Assembly: GCF_000003815.2 (NCBI RefSeq)
Contig: NC_049993.1
Coordinates: forward strand, 5,671,686 to 5,735,685
Origin: Branchiostoma floridae
Lineage: Eukaryota; Chordata; Leptocardii; Amphioxiformes; Branchiostomatidae
DNA length: 64,000 nt
Direction: 5' to 3'
This document shows positions 19,527-32,063 of the stretch, piece by piece; the first letter of the stretch is position 1; every line of letters begins with the position of its first letter. A program made the translations under genes and the position numbers. The notes beneath the pieces were generated by a model. The model was not told the origin of the DNA. It did not search any database and saw nothing but the letters and a program-made list of their open reading frames with translations.

Positions 19527-22500
19527 CTATAACAACCTTGGCAATGTTGCAACAAGGACGCTTGCGGTCAGAACTGGAACTGCAGCAATACCTGCAAGCA
19601 AAATTGTACTACTCAGTTAATACTTTTACTAGTACTTGTGGTATGGATACAAATGCAAAATACATGCTCAAACGAAACGCAAAATATGATCAAAGTGTGT
19701 GCTTATCTTACTTGTTTATTGTTTATTTTATGGTCATTACATAAGTACAATATATACATTCTAAAAACAAAATTCTACTTAAAAAAACGACACGGTATCT
19801 CATGGACAATGTACAGCGTAGCAATAATTTCTCAAAAGCGTTAGAGCATGTGTAACAGGAGCCTAACTAAGCTTTTTCAAACCATCTAAACATATGCATA
19901 AAAGTCACCTGAAATAGCGGCGTTTGCCGGTACATGAAACCTTGTACGCGGGATGATCGGCACATCGCCCCGCTTGGGTGTCTGAGGCTGACTCGTACTG
20001 ACAGGAAGTTCTGGACAAAGTTCTCCAGACGATTCACAATAACACTTCTCACTGACAGCGTCGAAATGTAAAGTAGCGTCTAGAAGAAACAGAAGAAAGA
20101 TTTAGTATGTTTTACAGTGTATCTGAGTATGGTTCGTATCTTATGAATTCTATAAAGTTGTGTTTAGAGCTGTGTTTTTTCATGAAAGCCAAAGCTGTCG
20201 TCTGTTTCTTGCTGGCAATTAATTCCCAGTTACTATTACTGAACGACCTTACTACTAATACCAGTACTATAAACAAGAAACGCTCACCATTCGGACAACA
20301 GGGGCAGCAGTAAGTAACGCCCCCTGTCGATGCGCCTGGACAGTACATACAGCTCTCCCCAGTTCTGCATGGTTGTCTGGTGGGGCCTGCTGGAGAAAAG
20401 CAAAGGTTTGCTCTGAGATTTGAATTGATTTACCTTTGCTTTTCCGTTGTACAAGGAAGCAGTCTACAAGTTCAACTACAGTACGTAAAAGAGGAATCAT
20501 TGGATATGATTCAACATGTATAGAAGCAACTCAACAAAGTGGTCACTACCTCCATGAAACATGAAGTCATTGTTTTCAGTATTTCTGTGAGGTCAGTATA
20601 ATCGATATATTAAGAACTGTTGGATGGATTGTAATTATATCAAGTGTGGGGGTAGATATTGGAAAGAAAGAGGTCAAGATAAAGTTTGGGCCTCCTGGCG
20701 GCTTACTTTGGCACCGCATGAGAACATTCGGCTTTTTATACTTTTTGTCCATGCCGTGGTCTTGTTTTATATGATACAATAAGGGGACCTGAAATGTTCA
20801 CACACATCAACACACATAGCATAATGCTAATACGAAGATAACGAGGAGAAGCCAAGGGAAATCTTACAGACGTACGTTCTACACTCGGTTCGGTGGTGTT
20901 CTCACATCCGGGTACGTCACAGTACTCCCACCGCACGTCCGGATCCGTCGTCAGGCACCACGGTCTGACGTCATCGGCCNNNNNNNNNNNNNNNNNNNNN
21001 NNNNNNNNNNNNNNNNNNNNNNNNNNNNNNNNNNNNNNNNNNNNNNNNNNNNNNNNNNNNNNNNNNNNNNNNNNNNNNNNNNNNNNNNNNNNNNNNNNNN
21101 NNNNNNNNNNNNNNNNNNNNNNNNNNNNNNNNNNNNNNNNNNNNNNNNNNNNNNNNNNNNNNNNNNNNNNNNNNNNNNNNNNNNNNNNNNNNNNNNNNNN
21201 NNNNNNNNNNNNNNNNNNNNNNNNNNNNNNNNNNNNNNNNNNNNNNNNNNNNNNNNNNNNNNNNNNNNNNNNNNNNNNNNNNNNNNNNNNNNNNNNNNNN
21301 NNNNNNNNNNNNNNNNNNNNNNNNNNNNNNNNNNNNNNNNNNNNNNNNNNNNNNNNNNNNNNNNNNNNNNNNNNNNNNNNNNNNNNNNNNNNNNNNNNNN
21401 NNNNNNNNNNNNNNNNNNNNNNNNNNNNNNNNNNNNNNNNNNNNNNNNNNNNNNNNNNNNNNNNNNNNNNNNNNNNNNNNNNNNNNNNNNNNNNNNNNNN
21501 NNNNNNNNNNNNNNNNNNNNNNNNNNNNNNNNNNNNNNNNNNNNNNNNNNNNNNNNNNNNNNNNNNNNNNNNNNNNNNNNNNNNNNNNNNNNNNNNNNNN
21601 NNNNNNNNNNNNNNNNNNNNNNNNNNNNNNNNNNNNNNNNNNNNNNNNNNNNNNNNNNNNNNNNNNNNNNNNNNNNNNNNNNNNNNNNNNNNNNNNNNNN
21701 NNNNNNNNNNNNNNNNNNNNNNNNNNNNNNNNNNNNNNNNNNNNNNNNNNNNNNNNNNNNNNNNNNNNNNNNNNNNNNNNNNNNNNNNNNNNNNNNNNNN
21801 NNNNNNNNNNNNNNNNNNNNNNNNNNNNNNNNNNNNNNNNNNNNNNNNNNNNNNNNNNNNNNNNNNNNNNNNNNNNNNNNNNNNNNNNNNNNNNNNNNNN
21901 NNNNNNNNNNNNNNNNNNNNNNNNNNNNNNNNNNNNNNNNNNNNNNNNNNNNNNNNTTCCAGGCAGTCAAGACCTGACGAAAATACAGGATGTCAGTATT
22001 ATATTTCCTTCGTTCATACCCTTGTAGTGACTCGTGGCACACACATAGTGCAGCAAGGGCAGAACGGTTTCCTAAGCTTGCTGTTTCAGTAGCAAGGTAT
22101 GTTTTGTTTATCTTCCTCCTCTTTCAGTTAAGGCAACTGCCTTCAGCTGAGTGAAGAGTATGTTGCCTATACATTCTGGAAGAATCTACTGCGAGGTTGA
22201 GTGAGGACAATAATGGGATGTTGTAGTGGTTATGGAGGGACAGGTTGGGGTTGGACAGTCTCGACCTGAGGAAAATCCAGGGTTTCAGTATTATGATAAT
22301 TTCTTTCGTTCATACCCTTGTAGTGACTAGTGGTACACACATATATAGAGCAGCAAGTTTCCTAAGTTTGCTATTTCAGTAGCAGGGTCTATCTTGTACA
22401 GGGATGGGTTGCTAGCTCTTCCCTTTAACGTGATCCAGATACCTTCCTAGAACACGAGACCCACATTTTACGTCCCTTCCGAAAGACGGATGCAGCCCCA

Positions 22501-23616
22501 ACCACGATGCCCTACCCATGGTTGACCCGGGGTCTCACAGTTACCAATTACTACAAATTGGAAGCAGAAATTCAACTGTGAGGCTGCTACCAGTTTAGCT
22601 ACGGGTACAGCTCTCATCTTATTGTCAGTGTTTGTTATTTTTCGGCCATGTTTGCTTATGTTTTTGTCAGCAAGGTAGTTGTAGTAATTATGAAAGGTTA
22701 TTTAAAGATATTCGTTTTGTTAATAATAATCTTTATTGCAAATTCATGCCCGAGGGCTAATTGCATACAGGGTAAGGTAGTAGTGGTATACATAAACATA
22801 CTTAACAAAGAAGGGAAATGATAATCATAGATAAATAAAAAGGGAATAACATCTAAACTAAATCAATTTCTACTTAAGCTAATTGATGGGTTTGACTTCT
22901 TTTCCGTATGCAGTAGAAGATGAATTGTCCAACATTTTATAGATCTTGGTCCATGTCGAGTGGTTGTTGCGAAAGCCAGCGTTCCCCTTTAACAGCGTTC
23001 CTCAAGTAAAGACTGGCAACGTTTGTTGTTGAAAACTAAAAAGGAACTGGATTAAAGCGATCAAACTCCACACATCAAATGCAGCCGAACCCGGATTTTT
23101 GGATGGCGAGCTTTGGTACGGTCACAGGTCACCTAGCGACTTCTAAAATATTGCAACAGGAAACTCATCTAAACATGTAGTTAGAGGTAAACGAGCTCGA
23201 GAAAGACTATAACACACGTTTCTCTCTTTGTTTACGATTCAATGAAATATTGGCACTACATACATGTGCCCTATGAACTGTTTTGAAACAGACTTTCATT
23301 TGCAAACATATCGTATTGAATGTTACATAACATAATCTTATGATCACGTAGTAGCGTTGTATCCATACTGGAAACATATGTTTGACTTAGAGTATTTTGA
23401 AAACGGCAAAGATTTGCCTGAAAATGACAGTAAATACTAGTGCATGATACTTACATTAGGTTCTGTTTTGTAAAGCTTAAGACAGAAAGAATTACAGTCA
23501 ATAGAGAAAGAAAGAAAGAGAGAGAGAGAGGGAGAGAAGTTCAAGGGGAAGTTTAACTCACCATACGCTGCACACCCGACACAGAAGAGTAGAACTACAA
23601 ACACTACTGTCGACAT
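19527..23616 (-). CDS. Secreted or GPI-anchored kringle protein (kringle partly in assembly gap)
   Basis: Visible minus-strand exons are 23562-23616 (ATG at 23616; signal peptide [18 protein letters not shown]), the kringle end 20876 up to the gap, 20288-20389, 19909-20079 and 19527-19591. Junctions after the gap are all phase 1. The kringle end reads [20 protein letters not shown], the classic C-terminal kringle signature. It is followed by a cysteine-rich piece ([12 protein letters not shown], then YCCPCCP), a Cys/Pro linker, and a final exon [20 protein letters not shown] ending directly at the stop. A hydrophobic extreme C terminus after small residues (NAAISG) suggests a GPI-anchor signal, or else a short TM with no tail. 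Kringles mediate protein and ligand binding in secreted or surface proteins. The first part of the kringle and possibly further domains lie in the gap. Confidence 0.75.
20980..21956. other. Assembly gap (~977 N)
   Basis: A long run of N, not sequence. It removes the acceptor and first part of the kringle exon and any exon between it and the signal peptide. Open frames that appear to cross it are artefacts. Confidence 0.95.
21966..22395 (+). repeat. Two tandem copies of a ~290-bp unit
   Basis: CGTTCATACCCTTGTAGTGA and GTTTCCTAAG(C/T)TTGCT, each in a similar context, occur at about 22010-22100 and again at about 22305-22395. A diverged tandem duplication in the first intron of the kringle gene, possibly extending into the gap. 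Confidence 0.65.
22726..22900 (-). mobile_element. LINE 3' end (minus orientation)
   Basis: Read on the minus strand, it ends GGGCATGAATTTGCAATAAA then GATTATTATTAA, a polyadenylation hexamer with a short simple tail. A similar GCAATAAAGATTATT end occurs on the plus strand near 37140. No coding remnant is seen. Confidence 0.5.
23505..23537. repeat. GA-rich microsatellite
   Basis: GAAA and GA units just inside the first intron of the kringle gene (read on the minus strand this is a pyrimidine tract). Confidence 0.85.
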
Positions 23617-24742
23617 CTTACATAAGAACTGTACTACATATCTATAGACTTCAGTACAAAAAAAGACGTTACTTCGTCTGTTGTACGCTTAACTTAACAG
23701 TTGTGTGTTGCCTTCCTTTCCTGTATAGGTATAGCAACAGTCAGGTGCTTAATGTCACACCTTTGGCAGGTAAATACGCGCAGGTTCAAAGTCTACGTTT
23801 TAACGAGTTCAGTTGAACAATTGGGAGTCTGAAGTGTTTGCAAAGCTAACGATTGCCGACAGGACCGCTCTCACTAAGCCATGAACAAACCTTACCACGC
23901 TGTGTGTATACACATGGCTCTGGGTGGGACATTGGGTTGGAACAACACAGGGGGAGGGGTGGTTAAACTGTTGTTTGGTTCACAAATACGTTCAATGCGT
24001 TCGATATTGCTTTGACGCATGATTTTCGGCGAGCAAATAATCGAACCGACCGACGACAATTACCGTCACAAGACGGTACTTTTGTGTGACTGTCTCAAGC
24101 CTAAATGCCTTCAAATTGCTATCGTAAATCTAGCGTACGGTGAATTTAACGGATCCTTTAGTTTGAACGTTATATATGCTACAGAACTTACAAGTTCACT
24201 GCATAGGTCGTTACAACATGTTTCCCAGCCCCTTGTACACATTTTGGAAATCAAAACAGACAAGTAGACCATCACAGCAATGGCGTACATAAACATGTGT
24301 ACAGTTTGCCCGGGCCAAGTTACAGTTTTTCGATCACAGCTAAACAAATTGCGACCCAAGGAATTCATTCTACCAGACATTAAAGTTTAAAAAAAACATG
24401 TAAAATTGTATACAAATTGCAGTGTAATCATCTGTGCTGGATATGTAATGACGAATCTAACAATCATTCTAAAGACGTGGAGAAAACTTTCCATTACCAC
24501 CATGTTTTGTCTCTTACAAGGATTAGCGTAGCGTTTGGTCATGACCGTTACCAAGGCAACGTCAATAAACGTTGCCATTACAATTTCTAGTTCCCCTCCC
24601 GTCCACGTTATCTCGCCTGAAGGGGACAAAGTGGCTACAAGAGAAGACATGGGATCAGATAAGGTGCCGGAATGTTAGCGTAGCTCCCGCGGCGTTTAGC
24701 CTAGGCTCCAGGCTTTGGGGTGCACGTGGTCTTTGTTCTGTT

Positions 24743-24960
24743 AGGGCACGGTCACATAGGTCGTGTGGTCGTCGTACGATTGCTAACATCAAACGTTTTC
24801 GAGACAGTCATGCATGTTTCCTCCAGAGTACAGCTGTCTTGTAGCACGAAAGGCTATCTTGTGTCCTTGTCGGTGGTTGGTTCTGTCACAGCCTGCTTAA
24901 GCTTGAAAATGCTACTGTATCAAAATTGTTCGACGTTCGCACGACCTATGTGACCGCCCC
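24743..24960. mobile_element. MITE with TTA target-site duplication (Harbinger-like)
   Basis: Inverted ends GGGCACGGTCACATAGGTCG and CGACCTATGTGACCGCCCC flank 218 bp of non-coding DNA. The element appears bounded by TTA on both sides. A three-base TWA target and G-rich ends are known features of the PIF/Harbinger group. Confidence 0.65.
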
Positions 24961-25049
24961 TTACTTACCTTCGAAGGTAAACATTGTTTACTTTGGTAAA
25001 CTTTGTAGTTCCAGTCATGTTTTACAGTTTACACAGATTGTACTTAGGA

Positions 25050-25125
25050 GATGTACCCTCTTCACCTTGACCTGTACTTAGCTTGTTAGAAAGCAAAAAC
25101 GTACAATAAAGGTCTTCATTCATTG
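25050..25125 (+). mobile_element. LINE 3' end, same family as 5701-6145
   Basis: GACCTGTACTTAGCT and GTACAATAAAGGTCTTCATT match the 3' UTR of the LINE remnant near 6100. Only the tail is left. Confidence 0.6.
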
Positions 25126-25998
25126 TTTTTGCTTTTTTTTCTCTTCCGTTCCAATCAAATAAGGCCAATGTCATAACCTCGACTAGGTGGTAAATAAAAC
25201 AGGCAGGCACACCGTGATGTCCGAATGCATTATGTTGCAAGTGGCAGGACAAAACCTGGAGGTGCTGGTCCCCATTCATATGCAAGTTTTTGGGTTATGA
25301 TAAACTGGACAGTAATTTGTTAGGCTAAGCCTTGTGAACGCTAACATTAGGTATTTGCTTGCAAATGATACCTTTCTAGTTATTGCAATTTTTTACGACT
25401 GATTTTTTCCTGTTTACTATCTGTAACCGCTATTGTTTTGGACAGAATTGTAGGGTAACCATCTGAACGTGATAGCAACCATGAAACACTAAATTGGAGA
25501 TTTCATGCGCCTGAAAAATATTTTTATCTATTTCCTATTTTATTAATTACTGAGAATTTCAGGTTAATTTCTGTCCATGTATTTCTCTGCTTTCACAACT
25601 TTGAACCCGGGCCAAGTCAACTTTAACATCTTGTCATTCTCCAGTTACACCATCTTCCGCGTCACATCCTGTCACTTAACGATCTTTAAATGATACATAA
25701 ACAAGGAAACGATACCTCCGTTTTACGAAGGTAATAACTCACAAGACAGGCAATGCTAGAATGCCTGTCGATAAGCCTGCCAGTGAGGCTATACCCTAAC
25801 CGTAGGTATGGTATGCGAAATCTTAATCCTTGGCAAACTCGTGTCGTCGTCATATCTGAAATATCAACTGGAGTATCAAAGAGTTTACACAAGTAATACA
25901 AATATTTTCGGAGTTTACAGCGTTTGTAGAAATGTATTGAAATGTATAGACCGTATGACGCCTGTGCAGGTGAGCGAAATTCTAAACAAGTCAAATAA

Positions 25999-26244
25999 AG
26001 GTGGTATCTCACTGCACTTGGGGCACCGGTGCGGCACTGCGGGGTTCCAACGATAACTCAACAAATTTCAGAGATAAAGAACGAATTTCCTTACGTTTGT
26101 GTATTTTGTTGTATTCTGAGTCATACTTTTACGTATTACCCAATATCTAAATTATAGAAAATCGGCAAAAATGACACAACAGTGCCGCAGTGAACGAACC
26201 CTGCAGCGCCACACCGGTGCCCCAAGTGCAGTGAGATACCACCT
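25999..26244. mobile_element. MITE family 2 copy 1, TAA duplication (Harbinger-like)
   Basis: Ends AGGTGGTATCTCACTGCACT and AGTGCAGTGAGATACCACCT are perfect inverted copies, and pairing continues inward (GGGGCACCGGTG). The flanks are TAA on both sides (25996-25998 and 26245-26247). A second copy at 60616-60864 has TTA on both sides. A TWA target duplication is the hallmark of PIF/Harbinger elements. Non-autonomous: no open frame. Confidence 0.85.
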
Positions 26245-26449
26245 TAAGAGAACGTCTCGTTCGTCACACGATGAGTTTATGGTTGCAAATTGAGAACATT
26301 CTTGGGCCAGTCCTGCATGTGTTGTGGAAACACTCCGCAGTCTTGTCGTGGCTACTTGTCGGGTCTGTCACAGTCACGCGATAAATCGTAGACTGAATGT
26401 GAAGGACACGTACACGACAGCTGCACACCTGGGAACAGTGTGCTATATG

Positions 26450-26674
26450 TAACGCTAGTTCCCCTTTACTCGCGGGGTAACCTATGTCCGTTGTTTTTAA
26501 AAATAACTTATTTGGGGTTTTTTAAGTCGAGGGACGGTGGTTTCAAACGGCAAAATTTTGAAATATTGCAATTTGAAATCATCGACCCTCGACATGATAC
26601 TAGTATCCCTAGATATTCTGTCTATGAAAACAACGGAAATAGGTTACCCGTCGGATAAAGGTGAACTAGAGTTA
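26450..26674. mobile_element. MITE, family 1 copy 2
   Basis: The same ends (TAACGCTAGTTC, CGCGGGGTAACCTATGTCCG) and core (GACGGTGGTTTCAAAC) as the copy at 16118-16332, with moderate divergence. Confidence 0.8.
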
Positions 26675-28088
26675 ACTCTTGTACAACCTCTATAAATCAT
26701 GCTATCCCTTCAAGAGGTATGGTATACTCCCACTAGTTCATAGTTTGTGAACAGGTACAGAAAAGGAGGTAATAAATAGGCAAAGGTATATGCAATGTAC
26801 ATGTGTATACGACTTTCGTCATTCATGAGTCATGGGAAACGTGGTTAAATATCTGGAGAGGAAATTTTCAAGACAATTTGCGTTCTAAAGTATGTGCAGG
26901 TACGCTGTAACTACCAAAAACTTGCACTGTCCTGGTACTATGGAACTGTCATAGGACAAATCCTTTCAATGTCTTGGTGGTGATTTGGGTTACATGTAGG
27001 TTCGCATCATTTGAAAGTTAACGTAGACACAGTTTTCAATTGGGAATTGTTTAACAAGTCTAAGCATGTGTGTGTGTGGGGGGGGGGGGTCCCTAAAAGG
27101 ATACCATTTTAATCAAATGCATGCTTATGTAGTGCCGACCATTTCACGACATTAATTGAGTATCACATGACAGGGAAGTTAACGCATGCATATGGCTGCA
27201 TTCAAAGGTTAGTGGGGCGATAAAACAACAGTAAACGTCTAAGACCCTCCCACTTCTTATACTCAAGCTTTAGATGCTTTAAGATCTATCCACAAATAGT
27301 ACACATGTCGCCTAAGATCTCTTTTCACGCCTAGACAACATATAGAATATTGCTCGAATTTCCAAACTATATTAAATCTGAGTCTTAAAACCAATTTTGG
27401 AACAGTTCGGTTTGTTTACATTTTTACGCCGGTGCAGTTTTGTCGGTAAATCCACTAGTTAGACCGGTTGTGTTTGACCCATAAAAAAGCCTGCCGACAA
27501 CCAAAAGAAGCTAAACCATAGCCTTAAGGGATCTTCCTAACTAGGCACAAAGGGAGACTTCAAATCGAGGTAGTCTTAACTGTACACATAGTAGTGACTG
27601 ATATACAGTGTCTAGTCGTGTGCAATTTCAACGCATAAGAAGCATAGAAACAAGAAAAAAATGACAAAACATGTCATAATTGATAAGGTATTAGTGGTTT
27701 ATTTGATTTATTAGTACATCACGCTGGAGTATTGTTTAAAAATCACAAATTTAGCAAAAATAAAACAATTTCAATGGCTTTTAGCATGCTCAAGCCTTGT
27801 GAGGTTTATAGTATCAATGTAAGGAATATAATATGTCTAAACTTGAAAAAACAGTTTATCTTTCTATAAACATGTGGATATTTGTTGAGATCTTATTTAC
27901 ATGCATGATTCTAGTGGATTAAATACGTGGATATAGGACGGTTGGTATCATTATTCGTCATACTGGCACACAGTTGAGTTACACTGCAATACATCGCCGT
28001 AAATAGTGTTACAAAGTGAATGAAGTGATCCGTCAAAGAAGTATACATCAAACATGTATATATTCGTTATGAATTCCACAGCAGAGTT

Positions 28089-29027
28089 CTATGATGATGA
28101 GAAGCACGCTGAAGGTAGCAGCTCCATTCTGTTTCTCATGGCGGCGACACGCTCGCTGTAGGCGGCCAGGACGTTCCGACAGTCCTTCTCCAGCCTCGAC
28201 AGCGTGCCCGACCCGTTCAGCCGCCGCTGGAACTCCCGCACGGTGTCGTCGTAGAACTCGGAGTCCACGAGTCGCAGCTCGGCGATGCAGGGGTAGTTCT
28301 TCAGCGTCAGCCTTCCCCGGGGCTCCCGTCGGCAGGCGTCGGCGAGGGACAGCGACTTGTCCCGCTGCATGAGGTCTAGCACGACGGCGTACGACTCGTG
28401 GATAGACTTAAGATCCTCGCCCTTAAGAGATTGGCTCCTTTTTGACGTATCGCCGCCGCTTGCAGAGGTTGACGTCGTCGTTAGTCCACCTGACGCGACG
28501 CCGACGGATGACCTTCGTCCGCTTGACGCCGCAGACGTCGTCGGTGAGACCTGAGAAAGCACAGACTCAGCGATCACCTTCTCGGACGCCACTTCTACCT
28601 CTGTGACAGGCTGAGGGGCCACCTCGGGCTGTACATGTGTGGAGCTGCTGACTTCGTCCGAAAGCGCGAGGGAGGCGGCGGACGGCAGGGCGTCGCTGTC
28701 CGGCTGCACGGTCGAGATGAACTCCACGATCTTCTGGTAGCGATACAGCATGATGAGGGAGATGTAGAGCACCATGGCCAGGCGGCGGTGTCGGCACATG
28801 ACGGGGTGAGACCCCGGGTGGAAGCGCTGGTCGCACTCGTCACACAGACACATCACGTTTGACTCGTTGTGGGCGACGCACACAGGGTCCAGACAGACCC
28901 ACACCGCCGGCGCTGCGCACCGACAACACCGAAAACTTCGCGCCTTGCCGTCGAAGTCGTTGGCCCTCTTTCAGATCCATTCCGCCCTAGAGCCCTCGTA
29001 CCCTTCTCCAAGGCTCCTTTTCTCCAT
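28089..29027 (-). pseudogene. Disrupted copy of the intronless B-box-like zinc-finger gene
   Basis: This is a third, diverged relative of the genes at 38008-38919 and 47595-48503. The expected start (MEKRSLGEGYEGSRAEW) is at 29027. An in-frame TGA at 28971-28973 replaces the Val-Leu-Lys region of the intact copies, after which the same frame reads KRANDFDGKARSFRCCRC and continues to a stop at 28089. The cysteine/histidine pattern (CCRC, VCLDPVC, LCDECDQRFH, HRR) and the C-terminal block (HESYAVVLDLMQRDKSLSLADAC on) are preserved. Preserved domains with one stop could mean a young pseudogene, a sequencing error, or use of a later Met at 28904 that would lose the first zinc ligands. Expression cannot be judged. 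Confidence 0.65.
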
Positions 29028-29907
29028 GATTTCACGACTTCGAGAAGATACCACACAGACTCTTGGTTTGCCCCACGAATGCCGCGCACACAGTATTGAC
29101 AGGTTTGGAGCCGAATGCGCGAAAGGTTTTGTTACCTCAAACAAATTTGAGCGACAACAAAGACTCTCACCGACGACTTTTAGATTCAAGCAGTTGCAAA
29201 TCTAAAACCGACAATCAGCTCCACCAGAATAGACGTTTAAGTGCTAGGCAGCGGGCGAGGGGCCACGATTTCACAGATTAACAGTGAATTAAGGCGTGAG
29301 CCCACGCGGCAGCTGTTAAAGGCTGCGCTCGAGTGAGCAGCGCTTGTTGAACCGGTTGTACGAGTATTCCGCACAGCCTTAAGCGTACATGCCGTGTCTC
29401 TGCGATCGGACCAAAACAAACAACGTCAGAAAGCCTAATTAACTCTGTCGTCACACACAAACACTACAGTCTACAGTATGACAAATTTCTGCCACAAAAA
29501 ATGGCAAAACACAAACAGAAATCTTCTCCAGATATCAAGAATTAGAGAGTAAAGTATTAGAGTATAGTAAACCGTAAAATCGTACTCTTTGTTGTGAGTC
29601 TACATGGGTTAAACCAGGGTTACAAGCACTTTACTGGAACAACGGGGTACTTTTAGACTATTAGATCATACGATATATACCAATGCACATCAAATATCAC
29701 AGACAACTATACGAGTCAACCTTAATGAATCAGTGGACGTACATTGTAGATTGGTCTGCATTGGACACTGTACCACGATGACTATAGTCATCTAAATTCT
29801 TGTAGCCTCTTTGTCCTCTACCTTAAATGTCAGCGGCTTAAGAGATAGCTGAGGGATTAGACAGAAGTGATGCAGGAGATTTGAGAAGTTGAGAATAGCA
29901 GAATTGT

Positions 29908-30140
29908 GTAGCGTGCGTAGCCCAGTGGTTAGTGGCCCTGCCTCGAGACCAAGCTAGAAGCCGTGAGTTCGAACTTCGGGTCGCTGCGTCGTTCACCCGG
30001 CACGTACGCTATACTGGAAAGGGTCAGAGTCCTTACGGAACGCGATGTAAAGCTGTGTTGTCGTATTTAAAGCTAGAAGAATTTCCCAAGACTACTGAAC
30101 CTGTAAATACTGTACTTCAGCGCCTGCCTTCTGTGTCATG
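29908..30140 (+). mobile_element. tRNA-derived SINE
   Basis: The 5' part has an RNA polymerase III A box (TAGCCCAGTGGTTAG) and, about 40 bp on, a B box (GAGTTCGAACTTC) with tRNA-like spacing. A non-tRNA body of about 160 bp follows. No cloverleaf with a usable anticodon could be drawn, so this is a SINE and not a tRNA gene. Confidence 0.7.
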
Positions 30141-30466
30141 ACCATTGAAAGAGTAGCTCTTCGGTGAGCTAAACTGCTTGAAGATAACAATCGTTCGATG
30201 CAGATTCAAAATTAATGTTCCTGTGGTTAACGTTATGAATGAAATAAATGTTTTATTTCACATCCACAAACATCGCTGATCATAAAAGACATCGTGGATG
30301 ACCGCACTAGTACTATGTCTATGTACCAGCTCCTAGTGAATGTCATGGTTCCTCTTTTCATATATGACGCTTTATTGGCACAACAAAGGTACAGTGACTT
30401 CCGTATACGCATGGTCAACCACAAACATATTGGAATAGGTGAGCACAGTTAAATAAAGTGTTGTTT

Positions 30467-30589
30467 GATACAATTTTTAAGACTTTATATCCGTACACAA
30501 AATAAAGCGCTTACCAACAAGCTTTCGATCAGTCCTCTGATCCTTCTCAAGTTGTAATGACCCAAAACCCAAGTCTTAAAAATTGTATC
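30467..30589. repeat. Short MITE with 19-bp inverted ends
   Basis: GATACAATTTTTAAGACTT and AAGTCTTAAAAATTGTATC are exact inverted copies, 123 bp apart end to end. The centre carries AAGCTTTCGATCAGTCCTCT. Confidence 0.8.
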
Positions 30590-31850
30590 ATTATGTTAAC
30601 TACCGTTACAGATGAACTTACATTCAAAAGTGTTGTTTACTTGTCTCTGTACTTGTGTTAACTTTGCTTATTCTGTTGTAAAAGGTTGTAAATCACATGG
30701 ACGTGTATTTGCGTAGACTTGTGATTGGTTTGTTTACTTCTAAGTTGTCAACATAATTATATACAGACGTGCTATTCATAGTCTATAGGTAACCATTGAT
30801 TCTGTGTGCTCTATCCGTAACTAGTAGTAGCACTTGACGTATCATATTCTATATGTAACCATAGTTCTTTTGTCTTAACTATGGGAGCACTAGACGTAAT
30901 ATGTCCTCTACAGTTGTACGTGGCGATGATGCATTCTTTAATCCAAATGTCTTTACCTACGTTTATCTTATTGCCGTTTCTATGCCGTCTTGTATCTAGA
31001 ATCCCATGGGAATTGAATGAAAGACCTAAAAATAGCATACTAGATACATCGCTGAATGGCGATCTTAATCCTAGCAAATTAACCGGTGACTAAAGGTAAA
31101 TTACTTTAACTCCTGACTCGTGACGGGTAAGCATATCATTCTTTCATACGTTCCCTTTACACAAATACCACACAACGTAAGAGATACGTCATGGAGTCAG
31201 TCAGCTGAAACAACCAGAAACAGAGTAAACTGCAGTGTTGTAATAATGGATCATATTAACTGTTTGCCCCTGTGAACGTCCGGGCGGTTGTATGTTGAGG
31301 CACAAGAAAACACGTTTAGGCACGATTAGAATGTGACCTTCCTCAAAGCTTTGCAAATACACGTATTCACGGATAGGATCTCTTTGTGCGACCTTCCTCC
31401 AAGCTTTGGTAACATCAATGTTGATGAAAGTTCCGTATGAAACGCAAGAAAGCACATGCGTATGCACTGCTGGGATCTTTTAGAATGTCACCTTCTTCAG
31501 AATGTTGTAAACACAAGAAATGGCTTCTTTATAGCTTTTTAAACACAAGAAACGATACAAGATGCACAGATAGGATCTCTTGGAATGCAACCTTGTCCAG
31601 AGCTTTGTAAACAAATGTCAAGGCCTCTCACACTCTAGAAATGCTGAATACATCGTTCCTGGAGGGGTATAAACAACGAGGGTGGGAACAACCTCGTAAA
31701 CTGAATACTAGTAATCAGGGCAATTTATCAAAGCGGTTGTTCTCGTATATCACCAAGTGAAGAAAAGTGGGGTGCAATTCGACAACATGTCGCAAGAAGT
31801 CGCTTCTACCATCCAGCTTCACTTCAGACTTCAGTGAGTTTTGCTGCACC

Positions 31851-31942
31851 TAATCTCCAAGCTAACCACTACGGTGACAAATGGACACTCATTGGCCGGC
31901 TTCACTCCTTGGCCAGCGACCGTAGGATCCGCTTGGAGATAA
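31851..31942. repeat. MITE of the same family as 10884-10972
   Basis: It begins TAATCTCCAAGC and ends GATCCGCTTGGAGATAAT, with a different short core. Confidence 0.6.
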
Positions 31943-32063
31943 TGAATGAATGCAAGTAATGAAATTCATTGCTCGACTTACTATCGTACAGGGTACAGTG
32001 TATGGTAACAGTGACAGGAAAAGCGAATACTCCGTATCTATATGTATCATGGTATCAGAAACG

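Larger units (their letters stand above)
23617..28088. other. Gene-poor spacer with several MITEs
   Basis: I see no convincing exon. Identified contents are the MITE at 24743-24960, a LINE tail at 25050-25125, and MITEs at 25999-26244 and 26450-26674. The rest is AT-rich unassigned sequence. Open frames here are short and lack recognisable domains. Confidence 0.5.

Noticed and set aside
20893-22092. A 399-codon open frame on the plus strand and a 363-codon one on the minus strand
   Set aside because: Both consist almost wholly of N from the assembly gap; not evidence of a gene.
29908-29980. Functional tRNA gene
   Set aside because: A and B boxes are present but no paired cloverleaf or anticodon stem could be drawn; best explained as a SINE head.
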